From NCBI GenBank assembly GCA_963920765.1, contig OY987249.1, positions 7,750,817 through 7,814,816 on the forward strand: a stretch of 64,000 nt of DNA. Direction: 5' to 3'. Positions within the stretch are counted from its first letter, which is position 1; each line of letters opens with the position of its first letter. Below the pieces are notes generated by a model that saw nothing but the letters and a program-made list of their open reading frames with translations, made no database searches and had not been told where the DNA came from. Origin of the DNA: Ulota crispa. Its lineage: Eukaryota; Streptophyta; Bryopsida; Orthotrichales; Orthotrichaceae. Shown piece by piece: positions 10,370 to 22,745 of the stretch. A program made the position numbers and the translations under genes.

Positions 10370-12911
10370 AGTTCAAAACTTTGCGCTGTACCCGCGGGAT
10401 TATCATATTGTAATTTCAAAAGATTCGCGAATTCTGTATCGACATGTGGCAATATTAACAAAGTCTCCTATGCTGGAACGCCAACCCCTGATAATCTCAA
10501 ATTAACCTCATGGACTGGAATCCCCTACCCTACCAACATATCACAGCCCTTTAAAGCTGTAACACCCATACGGAACGACCGTCTTGACCGCTGCAGTAAG
10601 AATGGCTCTAAAATTGCACGGAGAAGATACGCCTGAGCTCTTCGTCAGTGGAATCCTCAGGGTTTTGAAGGAAACTAAAAACTGCCGGTATAGCATCACC
10701 CCGAAAAGACCGGCATAACCCTAATATGGAAACAATCAATGCACAGGCTCGTTTCTTCCAATCTCTCTACTAAAACTATACAGCTAAAGGACTTCTACAC
10801 GGATTACCAATCACCCCAAATAGTGCACTTCGCCAGCTCCTCAGTTCACGGCATTTGCAAATCCGAGCTCTGAGAAGTTCCAATCAACACCACGGTCAGA
10901 CACAGAAGGGTCTTTCATAGTCAGTAACCTAATGGAGTAATAGAGAGGAGCTTGATTCTACCATTTCCATTCGAATTATTGCATATTTTCTAAAAAAAGA
11001 GACACGACATAAAAGTCTGAAGGACTAAAATTCAAAACAACTCACTGACCAATCTGACCAACTGCCACAAACCAGCTCGCAAAAAATCTCTGTCGTCTCC
11101 ATTACAACAAACACTCACCGAAAGAAAACACACTAAAAACTTTCACGGTACGCAATCACCCCAAAGCCAGATGAGCTCCTGGGAGCTCGAACCAATGCAC
11201 ACACTTTGAAACGTAGAATGTCCAAACTCTGATTTCGTAATCCTTCTAAGCAAAACGAACAAAGAAAGAAGCACAGAACGCTAGAGAGCTCAAAAAGCCA
11301 TCAGATCATGGTACTGCGCACAACATAGACGAAAATGAACCATATTTATCCATGTGCAACTCTTAGAAAGCACGATATTTGCAATGGAAAGAAAACAATG
11401 AAGAAACTAAAGATCAAACAGAGCAGAGACGGCCATTTGAAAGTTCGAAGTAGCTGAGGAGAGTACGTTAAGGCTGTTGGAGAGTCATGGAGGCCGACTA
11501 ACAAGAGCGAACTAGCACAGCATCCAAATTAAAAGGAACGCCAACAAGCAAGAGGAAGTTTAGAGACGCTCAGTTTACAGAAGCGCCGTTCCACACGTTG
11601 TTCTTCGAGGCGCGTGGTTTACGTCGCGTCAGTGACCGCGTGGTTCAAAGCGAGTTACTGTAGAGTGCTGAGGCCCACTTGGTTCGTTGGCCTTGAGGTC
11701 AAAGGCACGTGGAAGCTCTCAGACGGCATTTGACTGTATTCTTCATGTGTTCATTAGATGACCAAGTGTAAAGGTGATGAGCGTCTAGAGTTATAAAATA
11801 TTATGCAAGTCAGATAAATTCAATTGTACATGGCTACAATAAATAATATAATAACCGTTTAATTAACTACACAAATAAACAAATAAACCATTTGGATACA
11901 ATTAGATTATGTTAGATACAAAATATATATAACGCAATTTAATACATGACAACGATTCATCTAGACGTATGTAAATTATATTAAAATTAACTGAAAAGCA
12001 TCTCCACCAAAAGGCGGTTTTCTCGATATCAGGTGTTGAATTCTTATCCTTAGGCAGTAAGAGACGAACTAGCTAAACCTAGCTTAGCTAGGCTTTTCAC
12101 CAGACACCCCAAACTTCATTGTTTAAAAATCAAATGTTCATATTCTTTTCTGAACTCTTTGCATATTACTTCTTATACCAGTACCTTTGCACAAAATTGA
12201 TATCAACTTGATTTCATCAATTTGCTCATAGAATAAATATGGATTCACGCATTACTTTGGATACACAACACGTGATTTAACCAAAACACTATCCTAAAGC
12301 ATCTACTTTACTATCTAAAATGTTTACCGTACAATGCGTAAGAAGGGTAACGTTTTACGTTCATCGAAAGAAATCACACCTTTCAATTAAAAAGGTACAA
12401 AGTTAATAACATAGACAAAGAGGTAGCAATAGATAAATGGCCACAATGACACACAAACAACAAAATCAAAACGAAACAAATAAATCAGCACATAAAAAAA
12501 GACTAACTCGCATACAAGATAAATTGCAAATTAATAAAATATCAAACCAAAGATTAAAATTAAACATGGAACAAAAGTCAGAACTAAACTAAGTACATAT
12601 ACAAATTTGAAGACTATAAGTTTTCAAAATCACAAGTCCGCAAATTATAAATATGCAAGCTACAAAGGCTGAAGGAGCAGCCATGGAGTTAATTCTAAAT
12701 TGTGACACTATTGTTCATCATAAACATTCTGTTTTCTCTTCACTAAAAGTCTACAGTTATTCGCTATTACACACCTTCCATTAGGATTTGAACAACATGA
12801 CTATTGCATTCCGCTGAACACGGCATGCTCGTTACACAGAAACTGCACATATTTGCCACTCTTCGCAATGCATCGATTTCAACAAGAAGCACAACAGCGG
12901 GTGCACAATAC
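10370..12911. other. Kinase 5' flank and AT-rich spacer
   Basis: The kinase promoter and 5' UTR should lie in about 10370-11700, which is less AT-rich than its surroundings, but I see no unambiguous TATA box or UTR intron. From 11760 to 12800 the DNA is very AT-rich with no recognisable gene. I looked here on the minus strand for a second exon to the Rab remnant at 12912-13031 and found none. Confidence 0.4.
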
Positions 12912-13031
12912 CTGAATAAACCGAGTAGCGAACTCCACACAGTCGGTAGAAGTAGACTCCATACAAAGCTCGACGCTAAAACCTCCTATCAACACCACAT
13001 TGAACTGATAATCGTCCTCGTCGTCCGCCAT
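12912..13031 (-). pseudogene. First-exon remnant of a Rab11/RabA GTPase lacking the P-loop
   Basis: Read on minus from the ATG at 13031, 40 codons are open. They start MADDEDDYQFNVVLIG, like the Rab11 N-terminus, and end CVEFATRFIQ, matching the conserved VEFATRTIQ effector region. The donor CAG/GTATTG follows at the intron position normal for RabA genes. The stretch that should carry GDSGVGKS and the next helix is missing (about 14 codons, in frame), so GTP binding would be lost. Upstream on minus there is a possible 5' UTR exon (about 13650-13372), a GTAAGT donor and an acceptor near 13079, so the remnant seems to keep its original promoter side. No second exon was found. Most likely a pseudogene of the same family as 16999-20603. 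Confidence 0.65.
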
Positions 13032-13818
13032 TTTCCATCTTCGTCGGTATCCTCTTCTTTGGTCGCTCTCTCACCTGCGGACAATACCCGACTATTCTCA
13101 CCAAAAAAATTACAGCAAGTACTCCACATTACAACTAGCACCACGTAGATCCACCAATGTAGACCTCCACAGTACAGCTCAAGCTCCAAAAACACCAAAA
13201 CGAGTACCAGAAAACATCACTCAGCACCTGTACTCGAAACACACTCAGGTCTAAACGGCAGCAAAGAAGAAGCCATGACGAACAACAAAGCGAACTAAAT
13301 ACCAATCAAAGAAGCAACAGAATGTAACCCTAGCAACATGACTAAGCTTACCAGGGAACAGAGCCACTTACCGAACAATGACAAAGGTTCAAAACTAAGA
13401 CCGCAAATGCTTCGGCGATCTGATAGTGATTCAATCCTGCTGACAAGATGGCTGACTTCACAGATCGGCGCCTCAAAAGCGAAGTGAAGCCGTGTTTCGT
13501 GAGAATCGTCGGGAAGACGGGAGATGCTTTCCATGGGAGGCTTGATGCGGAGACGGAGGACAGTTCCACTCGGAATTCAAATTTTAGACTTCGATATTCT
13601 GGAAGGAACTGTCTTTCTCTGTGTTCTGACGTGGAACGGGCGTGAAGGCTCGGGTGGGCACACGCGGGCTCAGGCGGACCGAAACAAGAATGTTAAGTTT
13701 AGTCGGAGCGGGAGTTGACATATTTGGCCCCTAAAAAGGTACTGAAGCACTTACTGTATATGGACACGAACCCTTTTCGGACCCTATTATTCCCCCCAAG
13801 GCAAACCGTAGGTGCATG
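13032..13818. other. GC-richer probable promoter/5' UTR region of the Rab remnant
   Basis: The stretch from about 13370 to 13700 is clearly more GC-rich than its neighbours. On the minus strand it looks like a plant 5' UTR exon with donor GTAAGTGGC near 13371, paired with acceptor CCGCAG near 13079 ahead of the Rab remnant. On plus, a 65-codon frame from 13448 (starting MADFTDRR) is open but matches nothing I know. Confidence 0.35.
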
Positions 13819-14136
13819 TAAGGTATGTACACCAATAAGCGTTAGTGTCCCCATAACCGTCACCTCTGAAATTTTGGAAAATTTGTGGAAATGGATATAC
13901 GTAATGACAAGGATGTATTATATGTGGACATGAAATCTTGAAAGTGGTTATGGGTGCAATGACAGTTTGCTCTTTAAAAGTTCACAACTTATTCTCACAA
14001 TATCCAAATAATACATTCAAAAGTGCAAACACATTATTTTTTTGTTCCTAATAGGATCCTATAATTTGCTAGTTGTTTATTGATACTCATCATGTTCAAA
14101 ACCCTTAGTTTGACACTTATGGGTGTACATACCTTA
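13819..14136. mobile_element. Inverted-repeat miniature element, 318 bp, partner at 57390-57698
   Basis: The ends read TAAGGTATGTACACCAATAAG and CTTATGGGTGTACATACCTTA, an inverted repeat of about 21 bp. An inverted copy with the same interior (GGATCCTATAATTTGCTAG, AAACCCTTAGTTTGAC) lies at 57.4-57.7 kb. No protein is encoded. Confidence 0.65.
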
Positions 14137-16998
14137 AATCAAACCTTTGTTGTGTGCAAAGCAAACACTAGTTGCATACCCTAGTTGCATGTAAATCAAA
14201 CCCTTGTTGTGTGCAAATCAAACCCTTGTTGCACGCAAATGTGACAAGAGTCGCAATGACCATTTTAAGCATTAAAGTGATTTTGTTATTAGACTCTCAT
14301 GCTCACTCATTTGGTCTTCTCCTTGTTTGTTTTCCCAAGGTTCAATGACTAATTTACAACAGGTCTAGGGGCCACAATAGGTGTATCTACAACTTCGTTT
14401 CCAAAAATTCTTATTTTATTCATAAAACTATAAAATGATATGAGGGCAATTTTTTGTGCATATGTGCCCATTTGCTAACCAAAATTTGGTTTCAAAATCT
14501 CAATGCACCATCCTCCTAAATTGGTTTCACAAAAGAGTCCATATAAGGTGCTTCTACCTTCAATGCTAAATCAAGAGTTATTTTCCATGTTGGTAAAGAA
14601 TTGTAAAACTCAAAACAATACACTATTTTGTAGTATAAGTTAGTTAGTAATTTTTCAGTTCTTTTAGTTTTGGGTCTCACATGAAAGTTTGCTTTTAGTT
14701 CATTGGGTTAATAGAGGTTCCATTGTAAGGTTTGAAGATGCCATTTAGGGTTGAAGAATAACAAATCCATACTAAAATTATAATGCTTTCTAGGAAAATG
14801 TGTTTTAGGACTACTTCACATTAGGTGATAAACTTTGGAAAACATTTCGATGCTCAAGAGATAAGATTCTAAAGGCCAATTTATGGTGTGGAGGCATTGA
14901 CAAAATTCATTGAAAAATCAATTTTGGAATAAAAGTTAATATCATATGATGAAATAGAAATCTTGACAGTTATTTTTTGTTCCTTCTTTCCTTTTTAAAA
15001 ATTTGCAAGTCTTTTACATATGGCCTTAACTTTTTGTCCTCAAGATCTTTTACACAAGGGAATTGAGCCCATTATGCATATACTCTAGTTGTGACATTGC
15101 TTTGGGTTGCTTATAAACATTTGGGCTAGAATCTAAGTTTAATTGGCCCCAAATTTAAATGGCATCAATTCTTAGAGTAAAGCAACTTTGAGGATTCCCC
15201 TTCTTTTTGTATTTTTATAACAAAGGGATAAAACTTAATGCAAACAAAAGCTATTGTATTAGCAGATATAGTTAATGGTGTTTCCTAATTTTTTTCTTAA
15301 TGATTCTCAAAATCTTTTAATAATTTTATAAAGTACTGCCTTTGAGGTGTAACAGAGTTAATAATGCTGTGTTCTTTTTAGTCTATACAAACATTCACAG
15401 TTTTAAGATTATCAATTTTAAAAATATGAACTAATGCTATCAAAACTTATGAGTTTGTGAAATTACAAATTTTGCAAATTTGCAATTGCTAGATCTCCAA
15501 GATTTTCAAATTTTGAAAAGGAAATCACAAAAAAGATGGAGGGAGCCAATGAATTACTAATGTATGTATTTCAAATGCCAATACAAGGAACAAACTATTT
15601 TAAACAACTATTTCACAATGGCTGCAAAAGTTCATAATGACTATGAGATGACTCAATTATGATTATTTTGGAATAGTCATCATTTAGGACATGTTTTTCT
15701 TTTCCTAGCAAGTATGTAGGAAAAGTGAATCAAACATAACGCTGTAATCACAAAAAGGTGGTAAAAGTAACAAATGCCACATGTAAATGATCCTACAAAT
15801 TGATGAAAATGTTCAAAATTAATTTGTTTAATACAATTTTTTTTTTGTCAGTGCTCAGTTTGGCTCCAAAATATATTAGTATATATTTATTCTTTGATGG
15901 TAATCCTTCAGCCCATGAATCTTACTAACCGCCATGATGGTAGCAGTGTTAGTTATAGTTCCCCTTTGTTGTTTGAGATTTGGTAGTGCAAATCTATTAC
16001 AGTTATTGTTGAATTTACACATGCACTGAAACCAAAACATTGATGGTATAAACTTAAATATAATACACGACCTCAATATCTAAAACTTTTATGAATAAAA
16101 CCGTGTAATCTCCTTGACCTGAATATAAATTGAATGTACACATGCACAAAAGTTGATAATATTCAGAACGTTTCTGCATAAAACACCCACAAACACTATT
16201 GAAATAAAATTCAAAATCATTTTTTGAAAATTTAATGAATTATTTTACGTTCAATTTGTATGCTTGCAAAATTCTGTAAACTGGATCGTCAATTTAAAAC
16301 TGATTTGACAAATTTTCAGTTGAATTATTAAATTTTAAGTTGCAGGTGTAAGTTTCATAACATCGTTCGGAGGATTCAGTTGTCAATTGTGCATTTGAGT
16401 TTGCACTTCGGATATTGAAGATAATACTTAAAAATTCACATTGCGATTATGAACTTCAGTCTAAATTTGAATGATTATAATTGCGCCTAATTGGTTATGA
16501 TTAATTGAAAAGCACTGGAAGGTTAATCAAATGATATTTTGATGAAACATTGCAATCTCTTACTCTTGAAGAAGAGCAAGAGGAAAAAGGGAAAGATGAA
16601 ATGTAGATGGAACACAACCAATTTCAAATTGCTTTCATACAAAGACATCACAAGGAAAGTTTCAAAGTTGAAGGTACAAATAGGGAAATAAATGAATTTA
16701 GAGGATGTTGTTTACACTTGTTGTATTGCTAAAATATGATGTGAACTTTTTTGTTTGCATTGTGGTGACTTATAACATCCTCATTGTCTATTATTAAGTG
16801 AGGCGCTTATTTAGTGATTATTGGTTAAAGGTTTGTAGCACAAATTATCTTTGGAAGTTTTGAGTATAGATTTGTGTGGTGGTTGTATTGAGTTTTTGAT
16901 ACTTTGTTACTTTTATAATGCACTAAACAAAACTTGGTGTTTTTTTTGGATTCTAAATGACATTGCAAATAAATATAGGGCATTGATGAGAGACAAAG
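14137..16998. other. AT-rich spacer, no gene
   Basis: A short tandem array with units like CAAATCAAACCCTTGTTGTG lies at about 14140-14235. A degenerate hairpin similar to the CACTA-type miniature elements sits near 15600-15710. I see no coding region. The promoter of the Rab-like gene should lie at the right edge, but no clear TATA box stands out. Confidence 0.4.
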
Positions 16999-19900
16999 AT
17001 GGTGGGGGTTTTCAAGATTGTGCTCTTAGGAGACTTTGGAGTTGGAAAAACAAGTATTCTCACTTGCTTATTGGCTAGTCCAATGTACAAGTTTGAGCCA
17101 AGGCATATATCCACAACTAAAGCGTATCACCGTTCCCATCTCATTCAAGTATTGTACACATGTTGTTGCGTTCAATGGATTGGTAGTGAAATTGATTTGA
17201 ATGTTGGTTTTTGTTGTCAATGTTGCAATTGCACATATGTTTTGTATATTGTGCTAATTCATTTGGATAAAAATAACTTATTGAAAGGAATGAAATACAT
17301 CTAGAATTGTAGAATGTATAGTATTGTAAGGAATGCTATAAAAATTGCAAGTAAATCTCTTGTTGAGGATAACAAATAGTTTTACTCTTTTAATAGGGGA
17401 TCAATGTATAAAAAACTTTGAAAGAGATTTGTAGGTTTGTCCTATTTTTTGTTGAATTTGAAAAATGCAACATTAAAGAAAATGAGTAACTTTTGAAATG
17501 TTTGCTTTTTCCTTCCATTTTTTTTGTAGATAGTCAATGGATCAAGAATGATTCAAAAACTTTTATTAAGTGCTCTACATGCCATATCAAAGTCTTTCCT
17601 TTTGTAACTTAGAATTTGTCTTGTATTTCTAATTTATGACAATAATTAGTCAAGAAAACAAGTGCTAATTCTATTAATTTGCAAGTAATTGTTTTGTTAA
17701 AATTGAGGTTTTATAATGGAAATATATTCTTACTAACAATATTGGGATGTATATTGGGATGTAAAGATACAAAGCATGTTTAAACTAGGGTGAACTTAAT
17801 ATGTATATCAATCATACAGTCATTGCAATCACTACATCCCAAATCACTACATCCCAAATCACTACAACAAAATGGGCATTTTATGACTTTAAGTTATGAC
17901 TGTTGTGAGTCATTCAGAATTATGGATGACTCATAACAATCATAACTCAGAGTCATAAAATGCTCATCTTGTTGTAGTGAATGTTTTTATTGTTTAAAAA
18001 GTAATGAAGAAAACAAATTATTAATTCAAAAATGCTAGGCAAAGAAGATTTAACAACAACAATTCTAGGGACCATGTTTGACGCCTTCTTTAACCATATT
18101 TTAATTACAAAAGAAAATTGAGATTGTATAGCGTCATGGTAATCTAGGGTTATTCAAATATCTTGCACCACTAGAAAAAAATGTGTCTAGCTTGAACAAT
18201 TTGTCCACAATAATTGCAAATGTTCACAATGACTATACAATGACTCAATTATGGTTGTTGTAGACATTTGCAAACTAGTCAAGCCACATTTTTTTTCTAA
18301 TATGGGTTTTTGAAAATATGTTTTTTCCAAACATGAAGTGGCCCTATCAAACAAACTTCCTGTTGCTTTAAATTAACAAAATTTTCAACTTTAGTTTGGC
18401 CTTAGTTGTGGCCATTACATGAGAAGTGAATTTACAAGGGCCAAATTAGTTTATAAACTGAAATTTGAAAGAAAAAAAAGGGAAACTCCAAGAAAAAACG
18501 GAGTCAAGAAAATTTTGTTTCCAATTATTGCATTTTTTTCACTTCTTTAAACTACCTATGAGGAAGACATAAAACAATACCTATTAAACATGGGTTCCAT
18601 TTTTTTCATAATCAAATTTTCAAAGTAGAATGCTAAATAGTAAGCGGAGTTCCATGAGCCATGAGCCTAGATATTTTGTCAAAAATGTTGAATTTCACCC
18701 ATACACATGTACATAGGGCCTAATAATTGTGCATTATAAACGTTCATCTCTTGAAAAACTTGCTTTTTAACCCTTACATGCCTAAGGTATCAAATTCTAA
18801 TGGTTTTTACACTAGAATTTGGTGCCTGAGGCACTTAGGGGTTAAGTTTTTCCATTGATTCTGAGCTCAAATTTGGGTTACCGCTCACATAGTCTTGGCT
18901 CACCACTCATGGGCTCACCGTCTTACGCTCACAAACTAATGTCGCCCAATTTTCAATGACCCATTTTTCATGAAATGGTCCCTTCTTTTAACCCTTGAAC
19001 TCCAAATGGGTGGCCATGCCTGCCCTCTACAGTGGTATCTACAATGTTGTGGCAGGTGCCCACCATGAAAATATTGTTTCTTAAAGTCGCAAAAGTCAAT
19101 AGTTCATGGTGCAATTGGTGCCCTCATGAAAATTGCAAAAAGAGTAGCATGGGACCTAACACCGTGGCTCTGAAACTTCTCACTATTTGGGTTATCAAAA
19201 AATATGAATGCCTTAGCTGAGGTTATTTTTTGCTTTCCATGTGATAGTCGTGGGTGACAAAGTGATGGTTGTGGGTGACCGGCATGACGGTTTTGAGTAC
19301 CCATCTCACTATTTAAGAACCAACAAGCCTTGTTTTTAGCATCTCTTACACATGGTTCTTACAATTTCAGTGATTTTGGACTTTGAAAAATCTTTGTGAA
19401 TGGATGCTTGTAGTTGGAACCTTGAAATTGATGCCAATATTTTTGGTTTCCACTTCCTTACTTATAGTATTTTTTTTCAAAGTTAATCAATTGTTTTACC
19501 TACTACAAAACCCTTATTTCCATGCTTATGAGTGCACCTACCTTATCTATGATCACTTCTACAAAAAATTCAGGTGAGAAACTACTTTTCTCTACAATGC
19601 AAAGTGTCTTTTGGAGGCCAAAGGACAATTTTTGTCCTCGTCGACGTTTAACCCTTGAACATCGGATGGGTGGCCGTGCGTAGCCTTTATGACAGGTGCC
19701 CACCCATTAAAATTTTGTTTCTTAAAGTTGCAAAAGTCAACAGTGCATGGCGCCCTCATGAAAAGTGCAAGATGGGCAGCTTGGGACCTAACACTATGAC
19801 TCTCAATCTTCTCACAATTTAGGTTGCCTAAAAATATGAATACATCGCATGGTATACTTTTTTGCCATCCGTGATGGACCAAGTGTTTATGATCACTTCT

Positions 19901-20603
19901 GAAAAAAATCAGATGCAAAAAAATCAGGTGAAAAACGAATTTTTTTTGAATCACAAACTCTTTTTTCCAGAGGCAGAGGACATTTTTTGTCCCCTTCGAC
20001 GTTTAGGGGTTAAGTGTTAAAAAACACTTAATTAGAGTGTGAATTTTGTGAGCACTTGTTTTTGCAAAACCCTAATTTCACAGAGTTTATTTTTTGTTGC
20101 CATTTTGTCAGGTGAACGGGGAGACCATCAATGCCGACATTTGGGACAGAGGAGGGGGGTGCACGCCGGACGACGACATTTGTCAGTTCTACCGAGGAGC
20201 ATTAGGAGCCGTGGTGGTGTACGACGTGACAATGCGGAACTCCTTCGACCGGGTGGACAAGTGGGTGGAGGCGGTGAGGAAATCCGTCGACTCCGAGGTG
20301 GTGATCATGCTGGTGGGAAACAAGGTGGACATGCAACACTTGCGATGTGTGTCGATGGACGAGGCACAAGCGTTAGCAGAGAGAGAAGGCATTTTCTTCA
20401 CAGAAACGTCGGCTTTGGAGTTGACGAATGTGTGCGAGGCGTTTCAGAGGCTTGTGACGGAAATCGTTCCTGTGCTTGAGCGGAGGAGGATTCGTGCTGC
20501 TCATGACAGTGACACTGATGATGGAGGCTCTGATGATGACGGTCTTATTTGTATTCAGAACAAGAAGCGGAGGCCTCGAAGACAGTGCTGTTGCGGATCG
20601 TAA
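16999..20603 (+). CDS. Atypical Rab11/RabA-like small GTPase, both switch regions diverged
   Basis: Two exons, 16999-17148 and 20112-20603, with a phase-0 intron of 2963 bp at the usual RabA intron position, give 213 residues, normal for a Rab. Kept: P-loop GDFGVGKT (11-18), NKVD (120-123), ETSAL (148-152), the YRGALGAVVVYDVT core and a Cys-rich end (CCCGS) suited to prenylation. Lost: switch I reads TTKAYHRSHLIQ instead of a TIGVEFATRTIQ-like block, and the DTAGQERYR switch II reads DRGGGCTPDDD, removing the catalytic Gln. Length through these regions is unchanged, so this is substitution, not a splice error. The ATG has a good context (AAAGATGG) and an in-frame TGA just upstream. Exon 2 is much more GC-rich than its surroundings. 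Guanine-nucleotide binding looks possible; normal effector binding and hydrolysis look doubtful. It may be an atypical functional Rab or an early pseudogene. Confidence 0.8.
17860..17979. mobile_element. CACTA-type miniature hairpin element, 120 bp
   Basis: The ends are CACTACAACAAAATGGGC and GCTCATCTTGTTGTAGTG, flanked by the 3-bp target copy AAT on each side (17857-17859 and 17980-17982). The whole unit folds back on itself. CACTA ends with a 3-bp duplication are the signature of the CACTA (En/Spm) superfamily. It lies in the intron of the Rab-like gene. A degenerate relative starting CACTAGAAAAAAATGTG is at about 18168-18300. Confidence 0.75.
18771..18841. mobile_element. Very short TTAA-flanked element, 71 bp
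   Basis: TTAA-CCCTTACATGCCTAAGG on the left and GCCTGAGGCACTTAGGGG-TTAA on the right, forming a hairpin of nearly the full length. It lies in the Rab-like gene's intron. Confidence 0.55.
18992..19647. mobile_element. TTAA-flanked element, first of two head-to-tail copies
   Basis: It begins TTAA-CCCTTGAACTCCAAATGGG and ends in a TTGTCCTCGTCGACG-type end next to TTTAA. It shares its first part (GTGGCC, GGTGCCCACC, CTTAAAGT, GGGACCTAACAC) with the next copy but carries extra interior. The TTAA at 19648-19651 serves both copies. Confidence 0.5.
19652..20009. mobile_element. TTAA-flanked element, second head-to-tail copy
   Basis: It begins TTAA-CCCTTGAACATCGGATGGG and ends CGACGTTTAGGGG-TTAA (20010-20013). 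It ends about 100 bp before the acceptor of the Rab-like gene's second exon, so it may affect splicing or branch-point use. Confidence 0.6.
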
Positions 20604-22745
20604 GGTAAGGTAGGAGGCTCATATATCGACCATCTAAGGGCCGAAACTGAATTTTGGTTTTCAGTAAAATTTCCTGGAAAGACCAGAAGAATTGACATCT
20701 AACCCAAGTTGTTTCATTTTTTTGATGTTTTGTAGAATTAGTTATGAAATTTTGAAGTTGAAGTGGCATAGGGCATTATAACCGCTCACCTCCTCAAATG
20801 TACACCACTTGTACATTTTGGAAATCTATGAAAAAATACATGTACAGAATGAGAAAATTTTGGAGGGTGAGTGATTTTAGAGCCTGGATGGTTTTCGAGC
20901 CTTCTACCTTGGGAGAATCTTAGAGCATCTATACTAGTTCAGGTTCTTTCAAAGTTTTCCATATGTTTTGGTCAATCCTCAAGTCCCATGATCTCCACCC
21001 ATGCTCTTCAAAAAAGACGGCCTTAGATCCGATTCAAACTAGCGACCGGCCAAAAAAATTTGGACGTGATTGGTTGAAATTTGGGGTTGGACCACTGCAT
21101 GGTTCAAACTAAAGGGTTGTCCGATACTTTTACATCCATCTTCATCAATTAATATAGCCACGTTAGTGGCCAAGATAGTGAAGTTGTGGGGCTTGCTCCA
21201 AGGGTGGTACCAAACTTGTCTGACAGAGGCACTCTTGGATGACACACAATTATAAGGAAAAGCTTCTATTAGGCAAAACATTGGACACACTGCCCGTTTC
21301 AGTTTCCTGGCCAGTTCCTAGTTTGAACCAGGCCTTACATTCCAACATGCCCCATAAGTAAGCAGTTGAACACTTATCAAGGAAAGTAGATCGAGAGATG
21401 AAGCTCAGTAAACTTAGGGTGAATAATGAATGAATAGTGGCTTGAAGGGCCCTTGCTAGATGTGGCAAGAATTAGTATCTTGAGAGGGTTTTGAGATGGG
21501 CCTCAACACTTTTCATCCATTTTGAGCATGTTTGAGCCACCGGTGGAGATGCCCTCATGCATTTCAAACATGGCTCTTGCACTTCAAGCGTGCCCCATAT
21601 ACAGTCATTTGACCATTCACCAAAGCAAATATAGGATAAAGCTCACTAAACTTAAGAGGAATAGTGTTTTGAAGGGTCACTGCTTTGACTCGCTAGAATG
21701 GAGTGCCATGAGATAATTTTGAGGGGCCCTAAGCATTTCTCATCTGTGCTTGGCGTGTGTCAGACTTTGCTAGTGCAAGGCTAGAGAAGCCCTAAGGTAA
21801 CCTACTCCATATTTGAGCGGTCCCCAATGTTGCACTCTACATTTAGGGTGTTCTCCACACACTCTTGAATCCAAAGTGGAGCACTGAATGCCACTTGCAC
21901 AAGCAAATCTTGCCACATGTCAGCTTAAGAGCTAGTTTGGGAGGGTCAAGATTGGAACCGTCAAGTACATGTATAGGAACACATCCAAGTGGTTTCACCC
22001 TTAAACGACATGAAAGTCACCATGGCTGCTCATTACAATGGCGCTATAGTGGTATCATAAAGTGCTCACATGGCTAATACTATAGTCAAAAGTTGCATAA
22101 GCCATAGACCTAACACCGTTTTTTGTGAATCTTCTCACAATTTGGGGTACCTAAACAAATTTGTGCATTTAATGAGGTTATTTTTTGCCTTTCATGATGA
22201 ATCGTGTCTTCATAACTACTTTCTAAAAAAATTGATGAAATTTGGCTTTTTCACATCTAGCATATTGTCATTTTGTCATCCATCGTACAAAAAACATCCA
22301 CATTGATGTTCAAGGGTTAAACATTGACGTTTTTTATTTGGTGGATGACAAAAAACAAAAAACCATGTTTCATTGATTATTTTTGTAAGTGATCATGGAG
22401 ATATGATTCATCATAGAAGGCAAAAAATAGCCCCATTAAATGCACTCACATTTTTAAGTATCCCAAAGTGTGAGAAGATTCACTGAGATGCTGCTAGGCC
22501 CCATGTTACCCTTTTACAATTTTCATGAGGGTGGTATGCAATGTTGGCTTATGCAACTTTTAACAATAATATCATATTGAGTGGACACTTTGCTACGCCA
22601 TTGAAATAGGCAGTTTTCATGTTTACAACAGCCCGCTTTTTGCCACAATGACCAACCTCTTGTTCAAGGATTATAACAAACTTTCCCTGTTAGCCCTAAA
22701 ATTATAAAACTCAAAAGCAACAATGTTCTGGGAGAGCATGGAAGT
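20604..22745. other. Spacer between convergent genes, with a foldback repeat
   Basis: This is the 3' flank of the Rab-like gene and of the RecQ gene, which converge here. About 22080-22570 is an imperfect inverted repeat centred near 22318. Its arms share GTGCATTTAATGAGG and its complement, and GATGTTCAAGGG-TTAA marks a TTAA-type end at the axis; its interior is related to the elements at 18992-20009. At about 20921-21556 the ends AGAGCATCT and GGAGATGCCCT resemble the Harbinger-like element at 56658-57105, but weakly. No coding region seen. Confidence 0.4.

Noticed and set aside
12804-13148. 114-codon plus frame over the Rab remnant
   Set aside because: Shadow of the minus-strand exon; composition is not protein-like.
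13448-13645. 65-codon plus frame starting MADFTDRR
   Set aside because: No family recognised; the region reads better as the GC-rich 5' UTR/promoter of the minus-strand Rab remnant.
14140-14235. Short regular repeats considered as a CRISPR array
   Set aside because: Units are degenerate and adjacent, with no unique spacers, in a eukaryotic genome.
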